From Acidobacteriaceae bacterium (GTDB taxonomy: Bacteria; Acidobacteriota; Terriglobia; Terriglobales; Acidobacteriaceae): 26,790 nt of DNA. Of the stretch, positions 14,304 through 22,300 are shown piece after piece (within the stretch, counting starts at the first letter, position 1; each line of letters begins with the position of its first letter). The DNA is taken from NCBI GenBank assembly GCA_025462785.1, contig JAOAPG010000079.1, positions 1 to 26,790 of the forward strand. Direction: 5' to 3'. The position numbers and the translations under genes were made by a program. The notes beneath the pieces were generated by a model. The model was not told where the DNA came from. It ran no database searches and saw only the letters and a list, made by a program, of their open reading frames with translations.

Positions 14304-14582
14304 TTAACTGGCTTTTCGCTCGAACATGCTGTCGTTGGCGTTTTCTTTCTGTTCCGTATCTGCCTCTCTAGCGAAATCTTCGTCACGTAGAGATGCAAGC
14401 CATAGCTCTACTTGCCTTTGCGCCTCATCTTTTGCAATGCCATATCTCTCTTGGATTCTGCCAATCAATTGGTCCCGTTTCCCGGCGATTACATTTAAAT
14501 CATCATCGGTAAGCTGACCCCAGCGCGCCTTCACCGCGCCTACGATCTGTTTCCATTTGCCTTGAATGCGATCCCAATTCAT
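14304..14582 (-). CDS. CsbD-like stress protein
   Basis: The 92-residue protein starts MNWDRIQGKWKQIVGAVK, the hallmark of the CsbD family, whose members are small hydrophilic proteins induced in general stress. The N-terminal half (about 1-52) is the family domain with GKWGQL-type helices (VKARWGQLTDDDL). The C-terminal half is a charged extension with an extra helix (EAQRQVELWLASLRDEDF). No biochemical role is known for the family. The ATG at 14582 has GGAGG seven bases upstream, a strong ribosome binding site. The 243 bases upstream, before the PilZ gene, hold no other gene that I can support. Confidence 0.9.
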   Translation of the reverse strand: MNWDRIQGKWKQIVGAVKARWGQLTDDDLNVIAGKRDQLIGRIQERYGIAKDEAQRQVELWLASLRDEDFAREADTEQKENANDSMFERKAS

Positions 14583-14825
14583 ACCGTTTCCTCCAAGGAG
14601 TGCTGTAAATTCGCCTTAAGCATTGAATCAGTCCTGAACGTCGTTTGTTTGCTTGATTATCCGAAGAGTAACGCGGATGTACCTACGCGGCAATACAGGA
14701 ATCTCCCGATGCAGTTTGGTACGAGAGTTGTGGAAGGTGTGACAACTCTGGAGCAAGATAGGTTGGGAATTTATTCAAAAACCTAAAGCTCAAAAACCAA
14801 AAGCAGAGCGAACTGAATGTAAAAA

Positions 14826-15566
14826 CTATTTAGGAGGAGTAATGCCAGCTTCGAGGTGGGCATCCACCCAATTCTTGACTAAGAGACGGCGCTCGTCTTG
14901 CGGATCGAAGCGGACTCCAAACGTCTTGTTGCCAGGTTTGCGCCAGCTCACCGTGCCACGAACCCACACCCGCGGAAGAGTAAGCAGCGCGAAAGAAACC
15001 TCGACTGACTGACCAGCGGCGACTTCCTCAGCGCTCTTAATCGACATTCCCCCCGCGCTGATTTCCTGACTGCTTACCACAAAACGATTTTTTCCTCCCA
15101 CGACCATCGACACTTCCGTGATAACCGGAATGCGCGCATAGCGGCGAAATTCATGGAAGACGAGCATTTGCGTCGAGCGCACTAACTTCAAGGCTGACGG
15201 CCGATCGAGAGGCTCGTTGAAAACGGCATTGATGCCATATTTTGAAAACTTCATCGCCTGCTGCACACTGCCTCCGAGACCGTAGACAACCATGCGGCTG
15301 TTAGAGCGCGACGTTCTCACTGAATCGAGGAGCGGCTCTGCGGCAGGGGCTATCTTTACTACACAGGCATCGAATTTTTCCCGGCCTAGGCGTCCGCTGT
15401 CGGCAGTTATGCTTACGGGGTCAACACCGAATTGGCGGAAGCACTCGGAAATAAGATTTCGGCTCGAGTCATCAAGATCGATAAGCGCAGCTCGAGCGGA
15501 AGCTTTTTTTGACGAGGGAATTAAATTGACGGGGGCAGCAAAGGTGTGGGGCGCAGACATGGTCAT
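14826..15566 (-). CDS. Pseudo-receiver/PilZ domain protein
   Basis: The C-terminal half (about 130-240 from ATG 15566) is a PilZ domain, a likely c-di-GMP receptor: RRYARIPV supplies the Arg-rich motif, followed by SSQEISAGGMSI and a barrel ending TFGVRFDP. The N-terminal half looks like a response-regulator receiver (ALIDLDDSSRNLISECFRQF at the start, NEPLDRPSALKLV at the end). The usual phosphoacceptor Asp after strand 3 is replaced in FDACVVKI, and the conserved Lys-Pro is Glu-Pro, so phosphorylation is unlikely. The start is uncertain. Frames extend to an ATG at 15683, but the extra 39 residues look non-native. ATG 15566 (MTMSAPH) or ATG 15560 are better. It has no neighbour on its strand. 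Confidence 0.87.
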   Translation of the reverse strand: MTMSAPHTFAAPVNLIPSSKKASARAALIDLDDSSRNLISECFRQFGVDPVSITADSGRLGREKFDACVVKIAPAAEPLLDSVRTSRSNSRMVVYGLGGSVQQAMKFSKYGINAVFNEPLDRPSALKLVRSTQMLVFHEFRRYARIPVITEVSMVVGGKNRFVVSSQEISAGGMSIKSAEEVAAGQSVEVSFALLTLPRVWVRGTVSWRKPGNKTFGVRFDPQDERRLLVKNWVDAHLEAGITPPK

Positions 15567-15806
15567 TTTGGGGAGAGCCTGATCTACGATCCATTCTGGA
15601 CCGCATTCCGGAGGTGCGCAAAGGGCCGAAAGGCCAGTCTTAGTCGGTACACATGGGACGAGGAAAGGTGTACTGCTGGGCATGCACTATAGAGTTGCTC
15701 AAGGTGCTTGCAAATTCACCGGCCTGGCTCCTCAAGGCTCGAATGGAAGGTGAGTTGCCCGGGTGAGCCCGATTCAATTCCACCACGCATTCCTGAGGAC
15801 ATGGGG

Positions 15807-15835
15807 ATTTGAACTGCTTCCGCCTCCCCCGTATA
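15807..15835 (+). promoter_or_regulatory. Sigma70-type promoter of ispD-ispF
   Basis: TTGAAC (15807-15812) and TATACT (15830-15835) are separated by exactly 17 bases. Transcription would start near 15842, only about eight bases before the ispD ATG at 15850, giving a very short leader. This placement also argues against the longer reading frame that starts at 15763. Confidence 0.6.
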
Positions 15836-15849
15836 CTAAGCGCCCTGCT

Positions 15850-16578
15850 ATGAAAGTTTTTGTAATTATTCCGGCGGCTGGACTAGGTACGCGTATGTCC
15901 GCTGCTTCGAGCGCCAGGGCTAAGAAAAGTGTGCCTTCGAAACAGTTCACCGAGCTGAACGGGACACCGATCCTGATACACACTCTGCGCAAATTTGCTG
16001 CCAGCCCGGAAGTTTCCGAAATTTCTGTTGCGCTTCGCAAAAGTGAAATAGTCGGATTCCGCAACCGCCTCGAGAAGGAGGCGAAGGACGCGCTTGCGAA
16101 AAAGATTCAACTGGTTGAGGGTGGAGAGCATCGGCAGCAATCGGTTGCGAACGCGCTTACGGCGCTCACCGCCACTTCCGAAGACATTGTGTTAGTCCAC
16201 GATGCTGTTCGTCCACTTGTCACTGAAGAGATCATTCGCAATGTAATTCAAGCAGCACAAAAATATGGGGCGGCAATTGCGGGTTATCCGGCGGTCGACA
16301 CCGTGAAACAGGTTGAGCGTACGGCAGAAGGTGCTGTCATCACGACAACGATTCCACGCGAGCGCGTGGTCATGGCGCAGACTCCGCAGGGATTTCGTTA
16401 CGATGTGCTTAAAAAAGCGTTCGACGAGGCGGGTGCGGATGGTTTTATGGGAACGGATGAGGCATCGCTGGTGGAGCGTTCGGGACACAAAGTGGCCGTG
16501 GTGATGGGCTCGCCACAAAATATAAAGATTACGACTCCAGCGGATATGGACCTAGCGGAGTTTTATCTGCGTAGATAA
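15850..16578 (+). CDS. ispD: 2-C-methyl-D-erythritol 4-phosphate cytidylyltransferase IspD
   Basis: IspD joins CTP and 2-C-methyl-D-erythritol 4-phosphate in the MEP pathway of isoprenoid synthesis. The protein begins with the nucleotide-binding signature PAAGLGTRM (residues 8-16), followed by the SKQF lysine region, HDAVRP (117-122), and the C-terminal TDEASLVERSGH and NIKITTPADM blocks. Length is 242 residues, normal for the family, although the N-terminal loop is a little longer (SAASSARAKKSV). The ATG at 15850 has only a weak ribosome binding site and sits directly behind a good promoter, so initiation may depend little on a Shine-Dalgarno sequence. ispF follows after 32 bases, so both genes are probably co-transcribed. 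Confidence 0.96.
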   Translation: MKVFVIIPAAGLGTRMSAASSARAKKSVPSKQFTELNGTPILIHTLRKFAASPEVSEISVALRKSEIVGFRNRLEKEAKDALAKKIQLVEGGEHRQQSVANALTALTATSEDIVLVHDAVRPLVTEEIIRNVIQAAQKYGAAIAGYPAVDTVKQVERTAEGAVITTTIPRERVVMAQTPQGFRYDVLKKAFDEAGADGFMGTDEASLVERSGHKVAVVMGSPQNIKITTPADMDLAEFYLRR

Positions 16579-16596
16579 CTTTCGAACTGACACGAC

Positions 16597-16625
16597 TGGA
16601 AACCTGAAACTTGAAACCTGAAATT
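16597..16625 (+). repeat. Heptamer tandem repeat overlapping the ispF start
   Basis: Four units (TGGAAACC, TGAAACT, TGAAACC, TGAAATT) run through the ispD-ispF gap and over the first five codons of ispF. The unit matches the repeat inside der at 9293-9345. Confidence 0.75.
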
Positions 16626-17126
16626 CGCATTGGGTACGGCTGGGATTCTCACGAATTTAAATCTGGCATTCCTCTCGTGGTTGGCGGAGTCACTCTGCCG
16701 CATTCGAAAGGCCTTGGCGGCCACTCCGACGGGGACGTTCTTCTGCATGCTATTACCGACGCGCTGCTCGGCGCGGTTGCCGCTCCTGATATTGGTTCTC
16801 TTTTTTCTCCATCCGATCCGAAATGGAAGGGCGCAGATTCAGCCGTGTTCCTGGCGGAGGCTCTGAAGCGCGTCAAAGCAGCCGGGTACTCTGTGGTTAA
16901 CATCGATTCCACTCTGATTTTGGCTTCGCCGCAAATTGGGCCTCATACAGAGGCCATTCGAACTCGTGTTGCGAAGTTGATGGCGCTTGCGGAGGATTGC
17001 ATCGGGATTAAAGCCAAGACTCCGGAAGGCACGGGGACCGACAATGCTGCAATCGCACACGTCACCGTATTGTTAAACGCGAGCGCGAAAAGGAAAACTG
17101 CGCGACGGAATAAAAAGGCGCGTTAA
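16611..17126 (+). CDS. ispF: 2-C-methyl-D-erythritol 2,4-cyclodiphosphate synthase IspF
   Basis: IspF closes the cyclodiphosphate ring in the MEP pathway, two steps after IspD. Metal ligands D12 and H14 (WDSHEF) and H46 (within DVLLHAITDA) have the same spacing as D8, H10 and H42 of E. coli IspF. The GGHSDGDV and DIGSLFSPSD segments are typical. Length is 171 residues with a basic C-terminal tail (KRKTARRNKKAR). No ATG is available: the only usual start codon upstream of the conserved RIGYGWD is a TTG at 16611, which lies inside the heptamer repeat; a stop codon in frame directly before it rules out an earlier start. The ribosome binding site is poor, so translation may be coupled to ispD. 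Confidence 0.94.
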   Translation: MKPEIRIGYGWDSHEFKSGIPLVVGGVTLPHSKGLGGHSDGDVLLHAITDALLGAVAAPDIGSLFSPSDPKWKGADSAVFLAEALKRVKAAGYSVVNIDSTLILASPQIGPHTEAIRTRVAKLMALAEDCIGIKAKTPEGTGTDNAAIAHVTVLLNASAKRKTARRNKKAR

Positions 17127-17447
17127 GATTCTCTTCTAGCATGGTGCGGTGATGCGCTATGCAAGAGTTTTGACTACATAGCTGTCTTAGTCCAAATACT
17201 GCGGCTTATTCGACACTGGAAAACCTCTGCTGTTTCCAAGCTCGCATTCTGTCGAGTGACGTGTTTACTTAGGAACAAGATGGCTTGCTAACAACGAGAA
17301 GATATCCGCGTCCAAAGGGAAGTAAGCGAGTTCCGGTGCAACGGAACTTTTAGAACAAAGCAAACGTATCTACACGCGATGGTTGGATCGGATGGAAAAC
17401 AGAATCTGTCCGAAGAGCCCGGAATTAATTTTCAGGGGTTAAGGGAC
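17127..17447. other. Non-coding stretch, nothing firm
   Basis: I see no supportable gene here. A TTGACT (17170-17175) and an AATACT (17195-17200) form a poor promoter pair with a 19-base spacer; if used, it would give a leader of more than 400 bases for the gene at 17645. Confidence 0.4.
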
Positions 17448-17639
17448 TGTCATCACTCTTGGTTTGGCGGCCTGGTGACGGCAATCCCTGAGGCAGAAAC
17501 TCGCGGCTTTGCGGCCGACGCTTTTTCGTGCTAACCCCGAGGCAGAATTGTAGGCCTTTCCTGTATAAACGCAAGTCTTTCAGGAGAGCTAGTGGGCCGC
17601 CCAGAACCGTTTCCCGACGACTTCGGGAAAGAAAAGGGA
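17448..17639 (+). ncRNA. Candidate structured leader RNA with a tandem motif
   Basis: Several pairings suggest a folded 5' leader. TGTCATCACT (17448-17457) pairs with GGTGACGGCA (17475-17484) with one mismatch. GGCGGCC (17467-17473) could instead pair with GGCCGCC (17595-17601) over a long range. CTTTCCTG (17557-17564) can pair with CAGGAGAG (17581-17588). TTTCCCGA (17610-17617) and TCGGGAAA (17623-17630) form a perfect 8-bp hairpin just before the ribosome binding site GGGAG. Between these, GAGGCAGAA occurs twice (17491-17499 and 17539-17547), each in a similar context (CCC upstream, GGC downstream), 48 bases apart. It fits no riboswitch class that I can name. The pairings are from reading by eye, with no energy calculation. 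Confidence 0.4.
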
Positions 17640-17644
17640 GTTAC

Positions 17645-18034
17645 ATGAAAACTATAAATCTTTCGAAAAGCTTGTTATTGGGCGCAGCTCTGTCGTTAAC
17701 CACCAGTGTTTTCGCTGCGAGCAAGGGATCGCTCCAAGTGCTAGACCAAGTCACCGTGAACGGCCAGGCACTCAAAGCCGGCGACTATAACCTGAAGTGG
17801 GATGGCACCGGCGCCAATGTTCAGTTGAGCATACTAAAGGGCAGCAAAGTTGTTGCGACGACACCAGCCCAGGTAATTAATCTGCAAAGCTCGCCGAATA
17901 ACAATGCAGCCGTGCTGAAGAACAATCCAGATGGAAGCAGAACCTTATCTGAGATTCGCTTCGGTGGAAAAAAATACGCTTTGGCCATTGGGGGCGAAGC
18001 GACACAGACAGAGTCAAGTACCAGCTCAAAGTGA
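17645..18034 (+). CDS. Small exported protein of unknown function
   Basis: A 129-residue protein with a clear signal peptide (NLSKSLLLGAALSLTTSVFA, cleaved before ASKGS). The mature part (about 105 residues) looks like one beta-rich domain: QVLDQVTVNGQALKAGDYNL, then LSILKGSKVVATTPAQVI, then EIRFGGKKYALAIGG, ending with a Ser/Thr tail. It resembles small exported proteins I associate with Acidobacteriota; I cannot assign a function. The ATG at 17645 has GGGAG five bases upstream. An open frame extends back to 17528, but that part overlaps the leader hairpins and lacks a signal peptide. A strong terminator follows after 19 bases, so it is a single-gene unit. Confidence 0.85.
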   Translation: MKTINLSKSLLLGAALSLTTSVFAASKGSLQVLDQVTVNGQALKAGDYNLKWDGTGANVQLSILKGSKVVATTPAQVINLQSSPNNNAAVLKNNPDGSRTLSEIRFGGKKYALAIGGEATQTESSTSSK

Positions 18035-18053
18035 AGATCGAAGTCATCAACCA

Positions 18054-18083
18054 GGACGGAGAGTTTGGCTCTCCGTCCCTTTT
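18054..18083 (+). terminator. Strong intrinsic terminator
   Basis: GGACGGAGAG (18054-18063) pairs perfectly with CTCTCCGTCC (18069-18078) around a TTTGG loop, followed by CTTTT. It ends the small exported-protein gene and stands just before the convergent DUF427 gene. Confidence 0.85.
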
Positions 18084-18094
18084 CATTCGCACGA

Positions 18095-18379
18095 TCAGTT
18101 CTCTATTTTGACTCCTCGCCAAAACGCCACGTAGCCCTTGATTTTCTTTGCTTCCGATTTCGGTTCGGGATAGTACCAAGCAGCGTCGTGGTTGCGCTTT
18201 CCGTTAACTTCGACATCGTAATAGCTGGCCGTGCCCTTCCATGGACATTCAGTGTGAGTTGCGCTCGGCTTGAAGAATTCTGTGCGAGTTGCACTTGGGG
18301 GAAAATACTGGTTACCTTCAATTTCGACAGTTTTGTCCGATTCAGCAAGAACTGTTCCTTCCCAGATTGCTTTTGCCAT
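18095..18379 (-). CDS. DUF427 family protein
   Basis: The 94-residue protein is a full DUF427 domain: KAIWEGTVLAESDKTVEIEG, NQYFPPSA, then HTECPWKGTASYYDVEVNG and DAAWYYPEPKSEAKKIKGYV, ending AFWRGVKIE. The family is a small cytoplasmic beta-barrel of unknown function; the CPWKG and AWYYP motifs are its signature. Two starts are possible, ATG 18388 and ATG 18379, three codons apart; the second gives the family-typical MAKAIW start. It is divergent from the amidinohydrolase gene with only about 20-30 bases between starts, so their promoters must overlap or lie inside the opposite gene. Confidence 0.92.
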   Translation of the reverse strand: MAKAIWEGTVLAESDKTVEIEGNQYFPPSATRTEFFKPSATHTECPWKGTASYYDVEVNGKRNHDAAWYYPEPKSEAKKIKGYVAFWRGVKIEN

Positions 18380-18408
18380 AATGCCCATTTAGATTCTTGA
18401 ACGGAAGT

Positions 18409-19344
18409 ATGGTCGCAAAATTGACAACCTCAGAACAAGGTATCCCCAAATTAGCGGAAGGCGCCTTTAACGGACATTCCATGACGTCAGCTTTGCGGCG
18501 CGTCATGGTTTGTTCGCCAAAATCGGCTGGATGGGATCGTGACGACCAAGCAAGCCGCTGGCGCGAATTAGGATTTTTGCGTCCGCCGGATTTCGCTGCA
18601 GCTCAGAAACAACATGACGAATTGTGCGGCGAGTTGGAGATTGCTGGCGCTGAGTTGATTCAACTGCCAAGCTTTCCAGATCTAACGCTGGATGCTGTTT
18701 ACACCCACGATGCTTCGCTGATCACGGACTTCGGTTTGATCGTCATGAATCCCGGCAAGATGCCCCGGGCATCAGAAGGCCAGTATCACCGAGCACTCTG
18801 TGAATCTCTGGGTATTGAGATTCTGGGAGAAATTGCTTCTCCGGGAACGAGTGAGGCTGGGGACATCGTGTGGCTGGACTCGAAGACTCTGCTGGTCGGC
18901 AATGGCTATCGCACGAATGCAGAGGGAATCCGTCAGTTAAGAAAAGTTCTCGCCCCCGAAGGTGTTGAAGTCATCTCAGCGTCTTTGCCGTACAGCACGG
19001 GACCTGCTGCTTGCCTGCATTTGATGTCGCTCGTCAGCTTGCTGGATGAGAAGACAGCCATTGTCGATCTGCCTTGGCTGTCAGTTGAAACCGTAGAGCT
19101 CTTAAAAACCCGGGGATTTCGCTTGACTGAAGTTGATCATTCCGAACGAGAGTCTTTGGCTTGCAACGTACTCGCACTTGGCGGCAACCGGTTGCTTGCG
19201 CTGGAAGAAAATCTCAAAACTAATCAAAAGCTCCGAGACGCAGGATTTGATGTGAGAACATTCCGAGGTTCGGAGTTGTGCATCAATGGCGGTGGCGGAC
19301 CGACTTGCCTGACTCGCCCATTGCTGCGAGCTGATTCGGAGTGA
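18409..19344 (+). CDS. DDAH-like amidinohydrolase (arginine deiminase/dimethylargininase superfamily)
   Basis: The guanidino-group modifying superfamily includes dimethylarginine dimethylaminohydrolase, arginine deiminase and amidinotransferases. The 311-residue protein has the superfamily residues in order: THDASLITDFGLIVMNPGK, EAGDIVWLDSKTLLVGNGYRTN, the catalytic His H204 in AACLHLMSLVS, NVLALGGNRLLALE, and the catalytic Cys C300 in GGGGPTCLTRPL. This pattern is usual for proteins annotated as dimethylargininase. The substrate could be dimethylarginine, arginine or ornithine-related compounds and cannot be fixed by sequence alone. ATG 18409 is used (GGAAG before it); TTG 18397 and ATG 18481 are alternatives, and the last begins nearer the conserved core. 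A CATAAT at 18377-18382 may be its -10 box. mfd follows after 50 bases. Confidence 0.88.
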   Translation: MVAKLTTSEQGIPKLAEGAFNGHSMTSALRRVMVCSPKSAGWDRDDQASRWRELGFLRPPDFAAAQKQHDELCGELEIAGAELIQLPSFPDLTLDAVYTHDASLITDFGLIVMNPGKMPRASEGQYHRALCESLGIEILGEIASPGTSEAGDIVWLDSKTLLVGNGYRTNAEGIRQLRKVLAPEGVEVISASLPYSTGPAACLHLMSLVSLLDEKTAIVDLPWLSVETVELLKTRGFRLTEVDHSERESLACNVLALGGNRLLALEENLKTNQKLRDAGFDVRTFRGSELCINGGGGPTCLTRPLLRADSE

Positions 19345-19376
19345 AGCCCCTCTTCCACTCGCTTTAAATTTTTCCC

Positions 19377-19385
19377 TGATAAAAT
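19377..19385 (+). promoter_or_regulatory. Possible extended -10 promoter of mfd
   Basis: TGATAAAAT is an extended -10 element (TGn plus TAAAAT). It ends nine bases before the mfd ATG at 19395, so a transcript from it would have a leader of only about three bases. No good -35 box is seen. mfd could also be transcribed from the upstream amidinohydrolase gene. Confidence 0.3.
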
Positions 19386-19394
19386 GAGAGAGCA

Positions 19395-22300
19395 ATGGTC
19401 TTGCCTTTCGTTCGCGATCTGTTCGCGGACGCGGAAAAACTGTCTGCTTTTGCGCGTGTAGTCTCCCGCCTTCGAGAGAACACGGGACGTATACGTGTCT
19501 CTGGACTCATCCCCAGCGCGAAAGCGTTGATGCTGGTTTTGCTACAAAAGGCACTCGGACGTCCCCTCATCGTTGTCGTACCCGACAATCGCGCTGCCGA
19601 AGAGCTGGTTCCCGTGTTGCAAGCGTTTGGGGAACTCATGGGGGGCGCAGATCAGGAAGCCATCGTTTCGCTTCCGACCCGGGACGTTCTGCCGTTCCAA
19701 AATCTATCGCCACATCCGGAGATCCAGGAAGAACGCGCGGTGGCACTCTGGAAAATTGCAACCGGCGCTGCTTCTATTGTCGTCGCTCCCGTGGCTGCAG
19801 CAGCTCTCCGCCTGAGATCTGCTGAGTACTATGCCGATCTAGCTCGCATCGTGAGGCGAGCAGAGACGATCGACACCGAACCTCTACTTCGTCATCTGAG
19901 TACGGTCGGCTATGCGTCCTCGGACGTGGTCGAGATGCCGGGCGAATACGCATTGCGCGGCGGCATTCTCGACGTTTATTCGCCGGAAGCGGACCGGCCA
20001 CTGCGAATCGAGTTTTTCGGAGACGAAGTGGAATCGATTCGGAAGTTCGATCCCGCAACTCAGCGGTCTTCGACGCCGGTCGATGAGGCTTTGCTTCTGC
20101 CGCTAACGGAAACTCCGATTAGCGAAGAACTTCTCGGCGCGATTCACACACGACTCTCTGGAAGGCGAATTACGGGAGCGGAAGAAGTGGTCGAACAGGC
20201 TGTTCGCTCGGGCGGAGTCACGGTTTTTCCTGGCTGGGAATTCTATGCACCAGTGGCAGGTGCGGACAGTGATCTACTAAGTTTGTTGCCTCACGCCGCC
20301 GTTATCGCCGATGAGCCTGAGAGTCTGAAAAAAGAATTCGACCAGGTTTGGTCGCGGATTGGGGAGATCCACGAGCGCAGCGGAATTGGAAATTTAGTAC
20401 GGCCTTCTGATCTCTATGTCACTCCGGAAGACTGGTGGCCGAAGCTGGCCGAACTTCCAGGCGCGGATTTTGATTATCTAGGCATTGAGCACGGCGATGA
20501 TTCCGAAGCTGTGAGTTTTCACTCCCAACCAACACCCCGCTTCCATGGCTCGGTTCCGGGCTTGCTTGAGGAAGCGAAGAAGCAGGTCACAGACTCGAGA
20601 CGAGTGTTGATTGGAGTCCCGAATATTGGCGAAGTGGAACGACTTGCCGAAATGTTCTCCGAATACGGCTTATCTTTCCGACTAGGAAGCCGTACCCGCA
20701 GTGGCGAGAGCTTCGCCGATGAGACCTCGTATTTTGCAGGAGAAGTGTTCACAACAACGCTGGTCAAAGCTTATATCCCTGACGGCTTGGTCTTGCCGGA
20801 TGCGAATCTCACGATATTTGGATCGCGCGATCTTTTCGATGAGTCCGAGTCCGTCGCGACACGTCCGCAGCGGCGCAAATCGAAGATCTCGGCGTTTCTT
20901 TCGGATTTTCGTGATCTCGCGGTGGGAGATTACGTTGTCCATGTTGAACATGGAATCGGCCAATATCTCGGATTGAAGGAAATCAATCAGGGCGATGGCA
21001 ATGCCGAGTTCATGCTGCTGGAATACGCTGAGGGAGCGCGGCTCTACGTTCCGCTCACGCGGCTTGACCTGATCCAAAAATATCGCTCGTCGGAAGGTAC
21101 GAAACCGGCGCTAAACCATCTGGGAACTGCCGCCTGGTCGAAGACGAAAGCTCGCGTTCGCAAGGCGATGAAAGACATGACCGACGAGCTGATCAAGCTC
21201 TACGCCGAGCGAAAAACCGCCCAGGGACACCCATTCGCTAATGACAATGAATGGATGCGTGAGTTTGAAGATGCTTTCGAGTACAACGAGACGGACGACC
21301 AGAACTATGCGATTGCAGATGTAAAGCGCGACATGGAATCGTCCATGCCCATGGATAGGCTTCTGTGTGGCGACGTAGGCTACGGCAAGACAGAAGTGGC
21401 GATGCGCGCGGCTTTCAAGGCAATCAGCGACAACAAGCAAGTAGCGGTCTTGGCGCCGACCACCGTTCTTGCGTTCCAACATTATGAAACGTTCAAGCAG
21501 CGCTTTGCGGCGTTCCCCGTCGGGATTGAGATGATCAGCCGCTTTCGGACGCCGAAACAACAAAAAGAAATTCTGCAGAAAGTCGAAGCCGGCAAGATCG
21601 ATATTCTCATCGGCACGCATCGCGTTTTGTCGAAAGACATTAAATTCCCGGATCTGGGATTGTTAATCGTCGACGAGGAGCAACGCTTCGGAGTGCGTCA
21701 CAAAGAGCGTTTGAAGCAGATGCGGAAAGAGGTTGACGTCCTCACCATGTCGGCGACTCCGATTCCACGTACGCTGCACATGTCGTTGACCGGACTGCGC
21801 GACATGAGCGTGATTGAGACGCCGCCGAAAGATCGCATAGCGATCCAGACAGTGGTGGCGAGTTGGGATGAGAAATTAATTCAATCGGCGATTGAGCAGG
21901 AACTCGACCGCGGTGGCCAGATTTATTTCGTCCACAATCGCGTTGAGAGTATTTGGGAGATCGCGGCGAAGCTGCAGGCCCTAGTGCCGCGTGTGCGAAT
22001 TCTCGTTGGCCACGGCCAAATGTCCGATGGCGAACTGGAAAAAGTGATGCTGAAATTCATGCATCACGAAGCCGACATTCTGGTAGCAACAACGATCATT
22101 GAGAATGGTCTCGATATTCCGCTGTGCAACACGATCTTGATCAACCGCGCGGATCGCCTGGGACTTTCCGAACTTTATCAATTACGAGGGCGCGTTGGCC
22201 GATCCAATCGTCGCGCATATGCATATCTGCTAGTACCGCAAGATGTCGAGCTTACGCCAATTGCCCGCAGACGCCTCGCCGCTTTGAAAGAATTTTCCGA

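Noticed and set aside
14562..14786. 74-codon plus-strand frame upstream of the CsbD-like gene
   Set aside because: It overlaps the CsbD-like start antisense, has no ribosome binding site and no protein-like pattern.
15567..15683. N-terminal extension of the PilZ protein to the ATG at 15683
   Set aside because: The additional 39 residues (Cys/Pro-rich) do not fit the receiver-like start, and no ribosome binding site precedes that ATG.
17560..17602. B12-box-like sequence (CAGGAGAGCTAGTGGGCC), suggesting a cobalamin riboswitch
   Set aside because: The remaining conserved cobalamin riboswitch elements are missing and the downstream gene has no link to B12.
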